From Methylobacterium variabile (lineage in GTDB: Bacteria; Pseudomonadota; Alphaproteobacteria; Rhizobiales; Beijerinckiaceae), in assembly GCF_001043975.1 (NCBI RefSeq), contig NZ_LABY01000006.1, positions 1-40,712 on the forward strand: 40,712 bases of DNA, in the 5' to 3' direction. Under the pieces are notes generated by a model that worked only from the letters and a program-made list of their open reading frames with translations, had not been told where the DNA came from and searched no databases. Positions 34,600 through 40,712 of the stretch are shown here, in pieces; position 1 is the first letter of the stretch, and every line of letters begins with the position of its first letter. A program made the position numbers and the translations under genes.

Positions 34600-35637
34600 T
34601 CAGCGGATGAGGGCCTCATCCTCGCCTCCCGGGTTGATCTCGATCTCGCCGCGGCCCGCCATGTCCATGGCGAGGTCGGTGATGCTGCGGCGGGCCTCCA
34701 TCACGTCGCGCTGCGCCGCCGGCTCGCCGCCGTTGAGCTCGTGCTCGACCATGCGGCGCACGCGCGCCGAGAGGGCGCTCAGCACCACGGTGCGGAACTC
34801 CGCGTCCGTCCCCTTGAGGGCGAGCACCAGCCGGTCGTTGGGCACCGCGTCGAACAGGGTGGTGCGGGCGCGCGGCGCCAGCTTGACGATGTCGTCGAAG
34901 GTGAAGAGCAGGCCCTTGAGGATCTCGACCGACTTCGGCCGCGCCTCGGCGAGGCTGGTAAGCGCCTCGTCCATCTGCTGGCGGTCCATCTTGTTGATGA
35001 TATCGGCCATCTTGGCGTGGGTGTCGGCGCCGGAGTTGCGCGACCCGTTGATCAGGAAGTCCTCGTGCAGGGCGCGCTCGACCGCCTGCATCGCCTCGTC
35101 GACCACCGGCTTGAAGCTCAGCATCCGCCGCATCACGGTGTTGCGCAAGGGAAGCGGCAGGTGCCCCATCACCTTGGCGGCGATGGCGGGCTTGACCCGC
35201 GACAGGATCAGGGCGGCGGTCTGCGGGTGCTCCTTGACGAGGTAGCTCGCCAGCACGCTCTCCGACACCGAGGCCATGCGCTCCCAGACCGAGCGGTTGG
35301 CGTTGCCGCGCACCTCGGCCAGGATGTCGGCGACCTGGTCGGCCGGCAGCAGGCCGGTGAGGAGCTTCTCGACCTCCTGCACGGTGCCGACGAGGCTCGA
35401 GCCGCCGGCGAATTCCTCCGCGAAGGTCGCCACCACCGTGTCGAGCTGGTCGGGGCTCACCGCGCCGAGCCGCGAGGCCGAGTGGGTGATCCGCTTGATC
35501 TCGTCCGGCTCGAAGTACTTCAGCAGGCGCCCCGCCGCGGGCTTGCCCATGGCCAGGAGCAGGGTCGCGACCTGGTCAACGGGCGCGAGCTGCCGCGAGG
35601 CGCCGCGCAGGGCCGGGGGGGGCGCCGCCATGTTCAC
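34600..35637 (-). CDS. fliG: Flagellar motor switch protein FliG
   Basis: FliG sits on the MS ring, contacts MotA for torque and FliM for switching. The 345-residue protein has the FliG N-terminal FliF-binding domain (QVATLLLAMGKPAAGRLLKYF) and the middle domain with the EHPQ motif at 136-139 (VKEHPQTAALILSRV). The C-terminal torque helix region is FTFDDIVKLAPRARTTLFDAV, then DRLVLALKGTDAEFRTVVLS and charged ARVRRMVEHELN. GTG at 35637 or ATG at 35631 may be the start; both give the same domain. It follows fliN by 4 bp. Confidence 0.96.
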   Translation of the reverse strand: MNMAAPPPALRGASRQLAPVDQVATLLLAMGKPAAGRLLKYFEPDEIKRITHSASRLGAVSPDQLDTVVATFAEEFAGGSSLVGTVQEVEKLLTGLLPADQVADILAEVRGNANRSVWERMASVSESVLASYLVKEHPQTAALILSRVKPAIAAKVMGHLPLPLRNTVMRRMLSFKPVVDEAMQAVERALHEDFLINGSRNSGADTHAKMADIINKMDRQQMDEALTSLAEARPKSVEILKGLLFTFDDIVKLAPRARTTLFDAVPNDRLVLALKGTDAEFRTVVLSALSARVRRMVEHELNGGEPAAQRDVMEARRSITDLAMDMAGRGEIEINPGGEDEALIR

Positions 35638-35641
35638 GCGA

Positions 35642-35995
35642 TCAGCCGTTGTGCGGCGCGTCGGCCGGGCCGACCACCTCGGTCAGCGAGACGCCGAAGC
35701 GGGAATTGTCCTCCTCGACGATGACGATCTCGCCCCGGGCGATCACCCGGCCGTTGACCATCACGTCCACCGGCTCGCCGACCCGGTGGTCGAGGGACAC
35801 GATGGCGCCGCGGCCGAGCTTCATCAGGTTGGCGACCGGCATGGTGGCCGAGCCCAGCACCACCTGCACCAGCACCGGGATGCGCAGGATCGAGTCGAGG
35901 TTGCGCTCGTCGCCGGCCTGCAAGGAGCCTTGCTGGGACCCCTGGCTCGGGAAGACGGGGCTGGCGCCGGCATCGGGGAAGGGGCTCGTGCTCAT
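35642..35995 (-). CDS. fliN: Flagellar motor switch protein FliN
   Basis: FliN forms the base of the C ring and helps dock FliH. The 117-residue protein has a variable, Ser/Gln/Gly-rich N-terminus. The SpoA/SPOA domain follows: LDSILRIPVLVQVVLGSATMPVANLMKLGRGAIVSLD, then VGEPVDVMVNGRVIARGEIVIVEEDNSRFGVSLTEV, which is the standard FliN signature. ATG at 35995 is chosen; the frame stays open to 36067 but the extra residues are Arg/Pro-rich. It is transcribed after the small protein gene at 36122-36415 and 4 bp before fliG. Length is ordinary for the family. Confidence 0.93.
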   Translation of the reverse strand: MSTSPFPDAGASPVFPSQGSQQGSLQAGDERNLDSILRIPVLVQVVLGSATMPVANLMKLGRGAIVSLDHRVGEPVDVMVNGRVIARGEIVIVEEDNSRFGVSLTEVVGPADAPHNG

Positions 35996-36121
35996 CGCGG
36001 GCTCGCGTGGAATCCTGGAAGTCCCTGACAGTCGTATGCGCCCAAGCTGATCCGAGGCTTGCGGCATCCGTCCCCGGCGCTCGGCACCGACGCGCGGCGC
36101 CGGCGCCAGCGGGTCCCGGCG

Positions 36122-36415
36122 CTACCGGCCGCCCTCGGCCGGCGCAGCGGCGCGGCGGCCCGCCTCGAGGGCGTCCAGGGTGGCGCGGGCCTCGTCGATC
36201 TTCCGGCTCAGGGCCTCGAGCACCTCGCGGCCCTCGCCGGTGAAGCTGCGCACCGCCTCCCCGGCGCTGGCGAGCGCGTGGCCCGAGGCGGCGACCGCCC
36301 GGCCGTACTCGGCCTGGGCGCGGTCGAGGCGCTTGAGCTTCAGGTAGAGCGGCAGCACGCAGGCATTCGTCCCGACCAGGGCGGCGAGCAGCACTCCGTC
36401 AACCAGCGAGACCAT
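36122..36415 (-). CDS. Small membrane/coiled-coil protein in the C-ring operon (possibly DUF6468)
   Basis: The 97-residue protein has one N-terminal membrane helix (VSLVDGVLLAALVGTNACVLPLYLKL, about 2-27). An amphipathic, probably coiled-coil stretch follows (LDRAQAEYGRAVAASGHALASAGEAVRSFTGEGREVLEALSR, about 30-75), and an Ala/Arg/Gly-rich end. It overlaps the fliM stop by 17 bp and sits between fliM and fliN. This matches from memory a small alphaproteobacterial flagellar-locus protein annotated DUF6468. The function is unknown; membrane anchorage next to the C ring suggests an assembly or stator accessory role. ATG at 36415 is chosen; upstream codons overlap fliM and are basic. Confidence 0.7.
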   Translation of the reverse strand: MVSLVDGVLLAALVGTNACVLPLYLKLKRLDRAQAEYGRAVAASGHALASAGEAVRSFTGEGREVLEALSRKIDEARATLDALEAGRRAAAPAEGGR

Positions 36416-37337
36416 GCTCCGCCCCTTCCTTGTCCGGGTTGATGGCCTCGTCGATCCGCAGGACGTAGGCCCCCTGCGACTGCCCGGCATGGCACCAGAA
36501 CAGCGGCTTGTCGTTGCCCTCGAGCTTGATCCGCGTCGCCGGCGTGGCGTCGAGGGCGATCACCTGGCCGACCTTCAGCCCGGCGATCTCGCCCAAGCTC
36601 AGGTGGCGCTCCTCCAGCACGGCACGCAGGTGCACCGTGGTCTTCTGCACCTCGGCGGCGATTTGGGTCGCCCAGCGCGGGTCGCGCCGGGCGCTCGATT
36701 CGCCGGTCAGCACCTTGGCGAGGCTCGGCCGCAGCGGGTTGAGGACCGTCTGCGGGATGATGATGAACATCTCGCCGCCGCGGTTGAGCGCCTGGAGCAG
36801 GAACTTGGCCTGCACCGCCTTGTTGCTGCGCCGGCCGATCACCGCGAACTCCATCCGGGTCTCGGTGCGCTCGAGGATGAACGGCGTCTTCGAGACGAGG
36901 CCGAAGGAGGATTCGAGCGCCCGGCCGACCTGCTCGAGGATCATCTGGGCGATGCGCAGCTCGGTCGCCGAGAAGGCGCGCTCGTCGTCCACCGGCTGCT
37001 CCGAGCCGTCGGCCCCGAACAGCACCTCCACCATGGTGAAGATGAAGTCGCGGTCGAAGCCGACCAGGATGTGGCCGTCCCAGGCCGGGGCCTGGAAGAT
37101 GCCCACCACGGCATTCGAGTCGTAGGCGTCCAGGAACTCGCCGAAGCGTCCGCTCTCGACGCCGCTCAGGGAGTAGAGGATCGACGAGGCGGCGAGGTGC
37201 TTGAGGCCGTCGCCGCAGGCGGTGGCCAGGCGGTCGAAGATGAGCTGCAGCATCGGCAGCCGGTCCAGGGACAGGCCGGCGGCCTCCTGGATGCGGGCGC
37301 GGATGTCGGCGGGGTTCTTGAGGATCGTCGGGTCCAT
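36399..37337 (-). CDS. fliM: Flagellar motor switch protein FliM
   Basis: FliM is the C-ring middle layer that receives the chemotaxis signal. The 312-residue protein has the CheC/X-like middle domain (SNAVVGIFQAPAWDGHILVGFDRDFIFTMVEVLFG, then ERAFSATELRIAQMILEQVGRALESSFG) and the C-terminal SpoA domain (LSLGEIAGLKVGQVIALDATPATRIKLEGNDKPLFWCHAG). The N-terminus MDPTILKNPADIRARIQEAAGLSL lacks an obvious LSQxEIDALL peptide, the usual CheY-P docking site. The ATG at 37337 follows CCGAGAG. In-frame codons upstream do not supply a missing motif that I can see. Length is near the family norm. Confidence 0.92.
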   Translation of the reverse strand: MDPTILKNPADIRARIQEAAGLSLDRLPMLQLIFDRLATACGDGLKHLAASSILYSLSGVESGRFGEFLDAYDSNAVVGIFQAPAWDGHILVGFDRDFIFTMVEVLFGADGSEQPVDDERAFSATELRIAQMILEQVGRALESSFGLVSKTPFILERTETRMEFAVIGRRSNKAVQAKFLLQALNRGGEMFIIIPQTVLNPLRPSLAKVLTGESSARRDPRWATQIAAEVQKTTVHLRAVLEERHLSLGEIAGLKVGQVIALDATPATRIKLEGNDKPLFWCHAGQSQGAYVLRIDEAINPDKEGAEHGLAG

Positions 37338-37356
37338 CTCTCGGGTGTCCAGGCCC

Positions 37357-37420
37357 TCAGGCCGCCTCGCGGATGGTGATCGTTATGCCGCCTCGCGGGG
37401 GCTTCATGCCGCTTCGCGGG
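37357..37420 (-). repeat. Triplicated motA 3' end
   Basis: On the minus strand CGCGARGCGGC followed by a stop occurs three times. At 37420-37404 it encodes the real MotA end Arg-Glu-Ala-Ala-stop. At 37399-37383 it recurs 21 bp on, in the same frame, and again ends Arg-Glu-Ala-Ala-stop. At 37373-37357 it recurs 26 bp further, out of frame, and reads Arg-Glu-Ala-Ala-stop in its own frame. The third copy lies 20 bp before the fliM start. Confidence 0.8.
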
Positions 37421-38276
37421 CTTGGGCGCCCGGCACGGTGGCGGCCTCGACCTCGTCGATGGTCGGGCGGTCGGCGGCGGCGATGCCCTTGCGGCCGTGC
37501 TCGATCGCGACCTGCGGCAGGGCGCCGTTCATGTAGGCGATCAGGCTCTGCTTCACGATGGTGTAGACGGAGCACTGCTTCTCGCGCAGGCCCTTGATCT
37601 TGATGGCGAGCGGCGCCAGCACGCCGTAGGAGGCGAACACCCCGATGAAGGTGCCGACGAGGGCCGCGCCGATGAGGCCGCCGAGGATCTGGGGCGACTG
37701 GTCGAGCGCGCCCATCGCCTTCACGATGCCGAGCACCGCCGCCACGATCCCGAGCGCCGGCAGCGCTTCCGCCACCGTGTTGATCGCCGCGTAGGGCTTG
37801 AGCGCGTACTTCTTGTGGGTGCCGATCTCCTCCTCCATCAGCGCCTCGATCTCGTGTGAGCGGGCGCCGCCGATCAGGATCAGCCGGCAGTAATCGCAGA
37901 TGAACAGGACCAGGCTCTGGTCCTTGGTCACGTCCGGATAGTTCTTGAAGATCTCGGAATTCGCCGGATCGTCGAAGTGGGTCTCGACCTCGTTGCGCGG
38001 CTTGGTCTTGATCTCGCGCAAGAGGGCGTGGAGCAGGCCGAGCAGGGACAGGAAATCCTGGCGCTTCGGGCCCTTGTTGGTGATCGCCTCCATGGTCGCC
38101 TTGCCGGAATCGACCACCGTCTTCATCGGGTTGGCGATCACGAAGGTGCCGGCCGCCATCCCGCCGATGATGACGAACTCCCAGGGCTGCCAGATCACGA
38201 TCAGGTGGCCGCCCATGGCCACGAAGCCGCCGAGCATGCAGCCGATGGCGATGAGCAGGCCGACGAAGATCCCCAT
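37404..38276 (-). CDS. motA: Flagellar motor stator protein MotA
   Basis: MotA with MotB forms the proton channel that drives rotation. The 290-residue protein has four membrane segments: MGIFVGLLIAIGCMLGGFVA, WEFVIIGGMAAGTFVIANP, then two late ones around ALPALGIVAAVLGIVKAMG and ILGGLIGAALVGTFIGVFASYGVLAP. The large cytoplasmic loop between them (about 50-160) contains LHALLREIKTKPRNEVETHF and the charged residues that meet FliG. The conserved Pro in AVLGIVKAMG-type helix context (PALGIVAAV) is present. ATG at 38276 is used; a TTG three codons earlier is less likely. It follows flbT after 84 bp. Confidence 0.95.
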   Translation of the reverse strand: MGIFVGLLIAIGCMLGGFVAMGGHLIVIWQPWEFVIIGGMAAGTFVIANPMKTVVDSGKATMEAITNKGPKRQDFLSLLGLLHALLREIKTKPRNEVETHFDDPANSEIFKNYPDVTKDQSLVLFICDYCRLILIGGARSHEIEALMEEEIGTHKKYALKPYAAINTVAEALPALGIVAAVLGIVKAMGALDQSPQILGGLIGAALVGTFIGVFASYGVLAPLAIKIKGLREKQCSVYTIVKQSLIAYMNGALPQVAIEHGRKGIAAADRPTIDEVEAATVPGAQAREAA

Positions 38277-38304
38277 GTCCCGCAACGCTCCGTTTGATGG
38301 TGAC

Positions 38305-38338
38305 AGCCCTAAGGCCGGTGGCTTGCGCGGGGCTTTTT
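38305..38338 (+). terminator. Possible plus-strand terminator between motA and flbT
   Basis: AGCCC (38305-38309) can pair with GGGCT (38330-38334), followed by TTTT. Both nearby genes are on the minus strand, so a plus-strand RNA would be antisense to the motA start. The 20-nt loop makes the structure weaker than that at 32905. A separate GCCGGC-CTTTCC-GCCGGC hairpin (38339-38356) directly follows and may end flbT transcription. Confidence 0.3.
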
Positions 38339-38360
38339 GCCGGCCTTTCCGCCGGCCGGG

Positions 38361-38789
38361 TCAGGCCGCGGCCTCGGCCCGGATCAGCCGGCGCAGGGAC
38401 GCGAGCGCCTCGGCGAGGCGCTCCTGCGCCACCAGGTCGGCGATGCGGGCGAGGATCTCCCGGGGTGCCGACGCGTCCGCGTCCCGCAGGCCCTGGGCGA
38501 AGGCGCCGGACCAGGCCGCCGCCCGCCCGGGCTCGATCAGCGCCTGCTGGACGCAGTAGTAGAGCCGCTGCAGCGGCGTGCGCACCTCGTCGGCGGCGAG
38601 GATCTGGCTCGGCAGCAGCAGGGCCTCGGCGAGGTGGATCTCGGCGCCGAAGCCGTCCTGGGCCCGGATCAGCGCGCCGTTGAGGAAGAAGGTCGCGCCC
38701 CGCTTGATGACGACGCGTGCCGGCCCGGCCGCCGTGCCGCCGGGATCCCTTCCCCTGGACGGTGCCGCCACGTTGCCTCTGTCGCTCAT
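38361..38789 (-). CDS. flbT: Flagellin mRNA regulator FlbT
   Basis: FlbT in Caulobacter and relatives binds the 5' leader of flagellin mRNA and limits flagellin until the hook is complete. The 142-residue protein contains PARVVIKRGATFFLNGALIRAQD, a strong FlbT-type beta start (basic residue plus FxNGAxxR). It then has EIHLAEALLLPSQILAADEVRTPLQRLYYCVQQALIEPGR, matching the family's LLxPxxAxTPLxxLYxxVQ region, and a helical tail. About 20 Gly/Ala-rich residues precede the family domain. ATG at 38789 is chosen; the frame stays open upstream but reads as Arg/Pro-rich. It is divergent from the flagellin gene, its likely RNA target. Confidence 0.87.
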   Translation of the reverse strand: MSDRGNVAAPSRGRDPGGTAAGPARVVIKRGATFFLNGALIRAQDGFGAEIHLAEALLLPSQILAADEVRTPLQRLYYCVQQALIEPGRAAAWSGAFAQGLRDADASAPREILARIADLVAQERLAEALASLRRLIRAEAAA

Positions 38790-39208
38790 CCTGTGCCCGG
38801 GACCCCCGCTCCGTCCCGCCCCGCATAGGGCGGCTTCCTTGCCCGGGCCTTGGGGGCGGCGCGCGGGGAGCGCCGGCCTTCCGCGAGGTTGTCCCCGCTT
38901 GTCCCAGGTCGCCGCGCCCGGATCGCTGCACCGCGGGAAGCGGCTTAATCGCTTGATAAGGGGCGGGTGGGGATAGTGCCTCGTGTCGGCGGGGCCCATG
39001 GAGGGCCGCGGCGGCAGGCGCAGCGGATGGGCTCCCCCGGGCCCAGGGACATGATGTCGGACCGCTGACCCCGGTGAGAATCCGGATGTGTACAAAGCGC
39101 AGTTGGTCGGGCGCGCAGCGCCCGAAGGCATGATGCCGTTCCGCTGCACCGGTGCGAGCCCGGACTCTTGCACATTCCTGCCAACGCGCAACACCGGAAC
39201 CAACAGCC
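38790..39208. promoter_or_regulatory. flbT-flagellin divergent region with structured flagellin leader
   Basis: This 419-bp region separates flbT (minus) and the flagellin gene (plus). Near the flagellin gene it contains a perfect 7-bp hairpin CGGGCGC-GCA-GCGCCCG (39108-39124) and right after it GGCAT-G-ATGCC (39127-39137), 72 to 101 nt before the start codon. These could form a structured RNA leader for FlbT control. I see no convincing sigma-54 (GG-N10-GC) or sigma-28 element. No credible ORF lies in the region. Confidence 0.5.
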
Positions 39209-40712
39209 GTGACCAGCCTGCTGACGAACAACTCTGCGATGACGGCCCTGACGACGCTCAAGGGCATCAACCAGCAACTCGACACGACCAGCAACCGCGT
39301 CTCGACCGGCCAGCGCGTCTCGAGCGCCTCCGACAATGCCGCCTACTGGTCCATCGCCACCACGGTGCGCACCGACAACGCCTCGCTGAGCGCCGTCAAG
39401 GACTCGCTGGGCCTCGGCTCGTCGGCGGTGGACACGGCCTATAACGGCCTCAACAGCATCATCTCCGACCTGCAGAACATGCGCGCCAAGCTGCAGACGG
39501 CGCTGTCGCCGGGCACCGACCGCACGAAGGTGCAGACCGAGATCGCCGCCATCCAGTCGAAGATGAAGGCGACCGCCGACTCCTCGAACTCGAGCGGCCA
39601 GAACTGGCTCTCGGTCAACTCCTCGGCCAGCAACACCGCCTACCAAGCGACGCAGAACGTGGTGGGCGGCTTTGCCCGCTCGGCGAGCGGCACGATCACC
39701 TTCTCGCAGATCGCCGTGAACGTGCAGAGCGTGAAGCTCTACGACACCAACTCGACCAGCGTGACGACGGCTGCCACCAACGCCCAGATCGTCTCCACGA
39801 CCTCGCTGACCGGCACGGCCGGCTTCGGCTCGGGCGCGGGCACCGCCGACTTCTCGGGTCCGAACGAGGTCTCGCTGACCGTCAACGTGGCGGGACAAGC
39901 CAGCACCCTGACGCTCAATACGGCCACCCTTCAGTCGGCGGCCAAGGACCTGAACAAGGTCACCACCGACGAGTTCCTCGCGGCCCTGAACAACCAGATC
40001 GCCGCCTCGAGCAACCTCAGCGGCAAGGTGACGGCGGGTCTCGACTCGGCCGGGCGCCTCACCTTCACCACGACCGGCACCGGCACCACGTCGACCCTGA
40101 GCGTGCAGCTCGCCAACGCGTCGTCGGGCAGCAAGAAGGTCATCGACGTCGGCTTCGGCACCACGACGGCCGCGGCCCAGCCGGCGATCGTCACCGGCAC
40201 CACCTTCAGCAATCTCGATCTTTCGTCGGGGACGAAGACCTTCACCATCAACGACGGCGCGACGTTGAAGACCATCAACCTCAACGCCGCGAGCTACACG
40301 GCGCTCGGCGGCGCCGCGACGTCGACGAGCAACGCCTCGGTGAACGCCACCGACGTGGTGGCGATGATCAACGCGACGCTGAGCGCGGCGACCGCCAGCA
40401 CGATCACGGCGTCGCTCGCCGGTGGCAAGATCACCCTGACCAACTCGTCCGCCACCACCGCCATCACCATCGCGGGCGCCGATGCGACGAGCGTCGGCCT
40501 CACCGCCAGCGTCACCAACGCGGCGGCGGCCGGCACGGTCGTGGCGCGCACCGCGTCCGGCACCAATGCCGGCACCACCCAGGCTCAAGGTATCCTCGAC
40601 ACCGCGGTCGGCTCCTACACCGGCGGCGGCTCCTACTCGATCGCCAACCTCAACATCGCCAATCTCGTCGGCACTGCCGGTGACACGGATCTCCAGGCGA
40701 TCATCACGGCGG
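39209..40712 (+). CDS. Flagellin (partial, runs off right edge)
   Basis: An open frame from the GTG at 39209 has no stop in the remaining 1504 bp, so at least 501 residues lie in the window. It begins TSLLTNNSAMTALTTLKGINQ and then QLDTTSNRVSTGQRVSSASDNAAYWSIATTVRTDN. This is the conserved flagellin N-terminal D0/D1 helix, with VSSASDNAAY as signature. LGLGSSAVDTAYNGLNSIISDLQNMRAKLQTA continues it. From about residue 145 the sequence is Thr/Ser/Ala/Asn-rich and repetitive in character (TSLTGTAGFGSGAGTADFSG, TGTTFSNLDLSSGTKTF), typical of the surface-exposed variable domain. The conserved C-terminal D1/D0 is outside the window. No in-frame upstream ATG competes with the GTG. Confidence 0.93.
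   Translation, partial: MTSLLTNNSAMTALTTLKGINQQLDTTSNRVSTGQRVSSASDNAAYWSIATTVRTDNASLSAVKDSLGLGSSAVDTAYNGLNSIISDLQNMRAKLQTALSPGTDRTKVQTEIAAIQSKMKATADSSNSSGQNWLSVNSSASNTAYQATQNVVGGFARSASGTITFSQIAVNVQSVKLYDTNSTSVTTAATNAQIVSTTSLTGTAGFGSGAGTADFSGPNEVSLTVNVAGQASTLTLNTATLQSAAKDLNKVTTDEFLAALNNQIAASSNLSGKVTAGLDSAGRLTFTTTGTGTTSTLSVQLANASSGSKKVIDVGFGTTTAAAQPAIVTGTTFSNLDLSSGTKTFTINDGATLKTINLNAASYTALGGAATSTSNASVNATDVVAMINATLSAATASTITASLAGGKITLTNSSATTAITIAGADATSVGLTASVTNAAAAGTVVARTASGTNAGTTQAQGILDTAVGSYTGGGSYSIANLNIANLVGTAGDTDLQAIITA

Noticed and set aside
38305..38338. A second small RNA ended by a plus-strand terminator near motA
   Set aside because: The stem is short with a 20-nt loop; kept only as a low-confidence terminator, not as an RNA gene.
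39168..39190. A sigma-54-like GGCA...TGCA pattern before the flagellin gene
   Set aside because: It lies on the wrong strand and has GG-N9-GC spacing instead of GG-N10-GC.
37357..39336. A 659-residue minus-strand frame across motA and flbT
   Set aside because: It overlaps two recognised genes in a different frame and has no domain; only its stop copies the motA repeat.
38945..40588. A 547-residue minus-strand frame opposite the flagellin gene
   Set aside because: The plus strand carries an unmistakable flagellin N-terminus; the opposite frame is Arg/Gly-rich with no motifs.

Overview
The window is very GC-rich and reads as a chromosomal segment of an alphaproteobacterium of the Hyphomicrobiales (Rhizobiales). 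The best guess is Methylobacterium or a close relative. This rests on a rhizobial-type flagellar locus (motB-motC-fliK with a lytic transglycosylase, the FtcR/Rem-type regulator, FlbT), a CarB of about 1157 residues with the extended first half seen in this order, and flagellin N-terminal sequence typical of the group. The genus is inference; no rRNA or other marker is present.

Region 1 (1-5.9 kb): the 5' end of an ISAs1-type transposase runs off the left edge. Next come an MscS-like channel, a stand-alone LigD-type 3'-phosphoesterase domain protein, an unknown 246-residue protein, a DHH-family phosphoesterase coupled to a tiny upstream ORF, and an exported alpha/beta hydrolase. Two copies of a dispersed intergenic repeat (254-400 and 2565-2686) sit downstream of minus-strand genes here.

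Region 2 (5.9-16.5 kb): a dicarboxylate/aspartate module (lysR-type regulator, aspA, dctA, all minus strand); a large imperfect palindrome just upstream of the regulator; a small exported protein; greA and carB; then an SDR oxidoreductase and a GtrA-family membrane protein on the plus strand.

Region 3 (16.5-22.4 kb): a small surface-polysaccharide set, with a GT4 glycosyltransferase divergent from a NeuD-like acyltransferase, a GT2-like glycosyltransferase and a Wzx-type flippase. A second SDR gene closes the region. A perfect separated inverted repeat lies just upstream of that SDR, in the gap shared with fliF.

Region 4 (22.5-40.7 kb): flagellar genes in two converging blocks. Plus strand: fliF, a FliH-like gene, motB, motC, a very long fliK and a lytic transglycosylase, every junction overlapping or 1 nt apart. 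Minus strand: flbT, motA, fliM, a small membrane/coiled-coil protein, fliN, fliG, flhB, an unknown 146-residue protein coupled to flhB, and ftcR. Divergent from flbT, a flagellin gene with a long, hairpin-containing leader runs off the right edge. Together these encode the MS ring, C ring, stator, hook-length control, export gate, the transcriptional regulator, and the post-transcriptional flagellin regulator beside its likely target.

The least ordinary observations are: direct repeats that copy the last codons plus stop codon of three genes (greA, motA, the transglycosylase) just downstream of their own stops; a strong plus-strand terminator with no plus-strand gene before it in the ftcR leader region; the unknown flhB-coupled protein; a 1253-residue FliK with a 159-bp internal duplication; and a FliM without an obvious CheY-binding N-terminal peptide.
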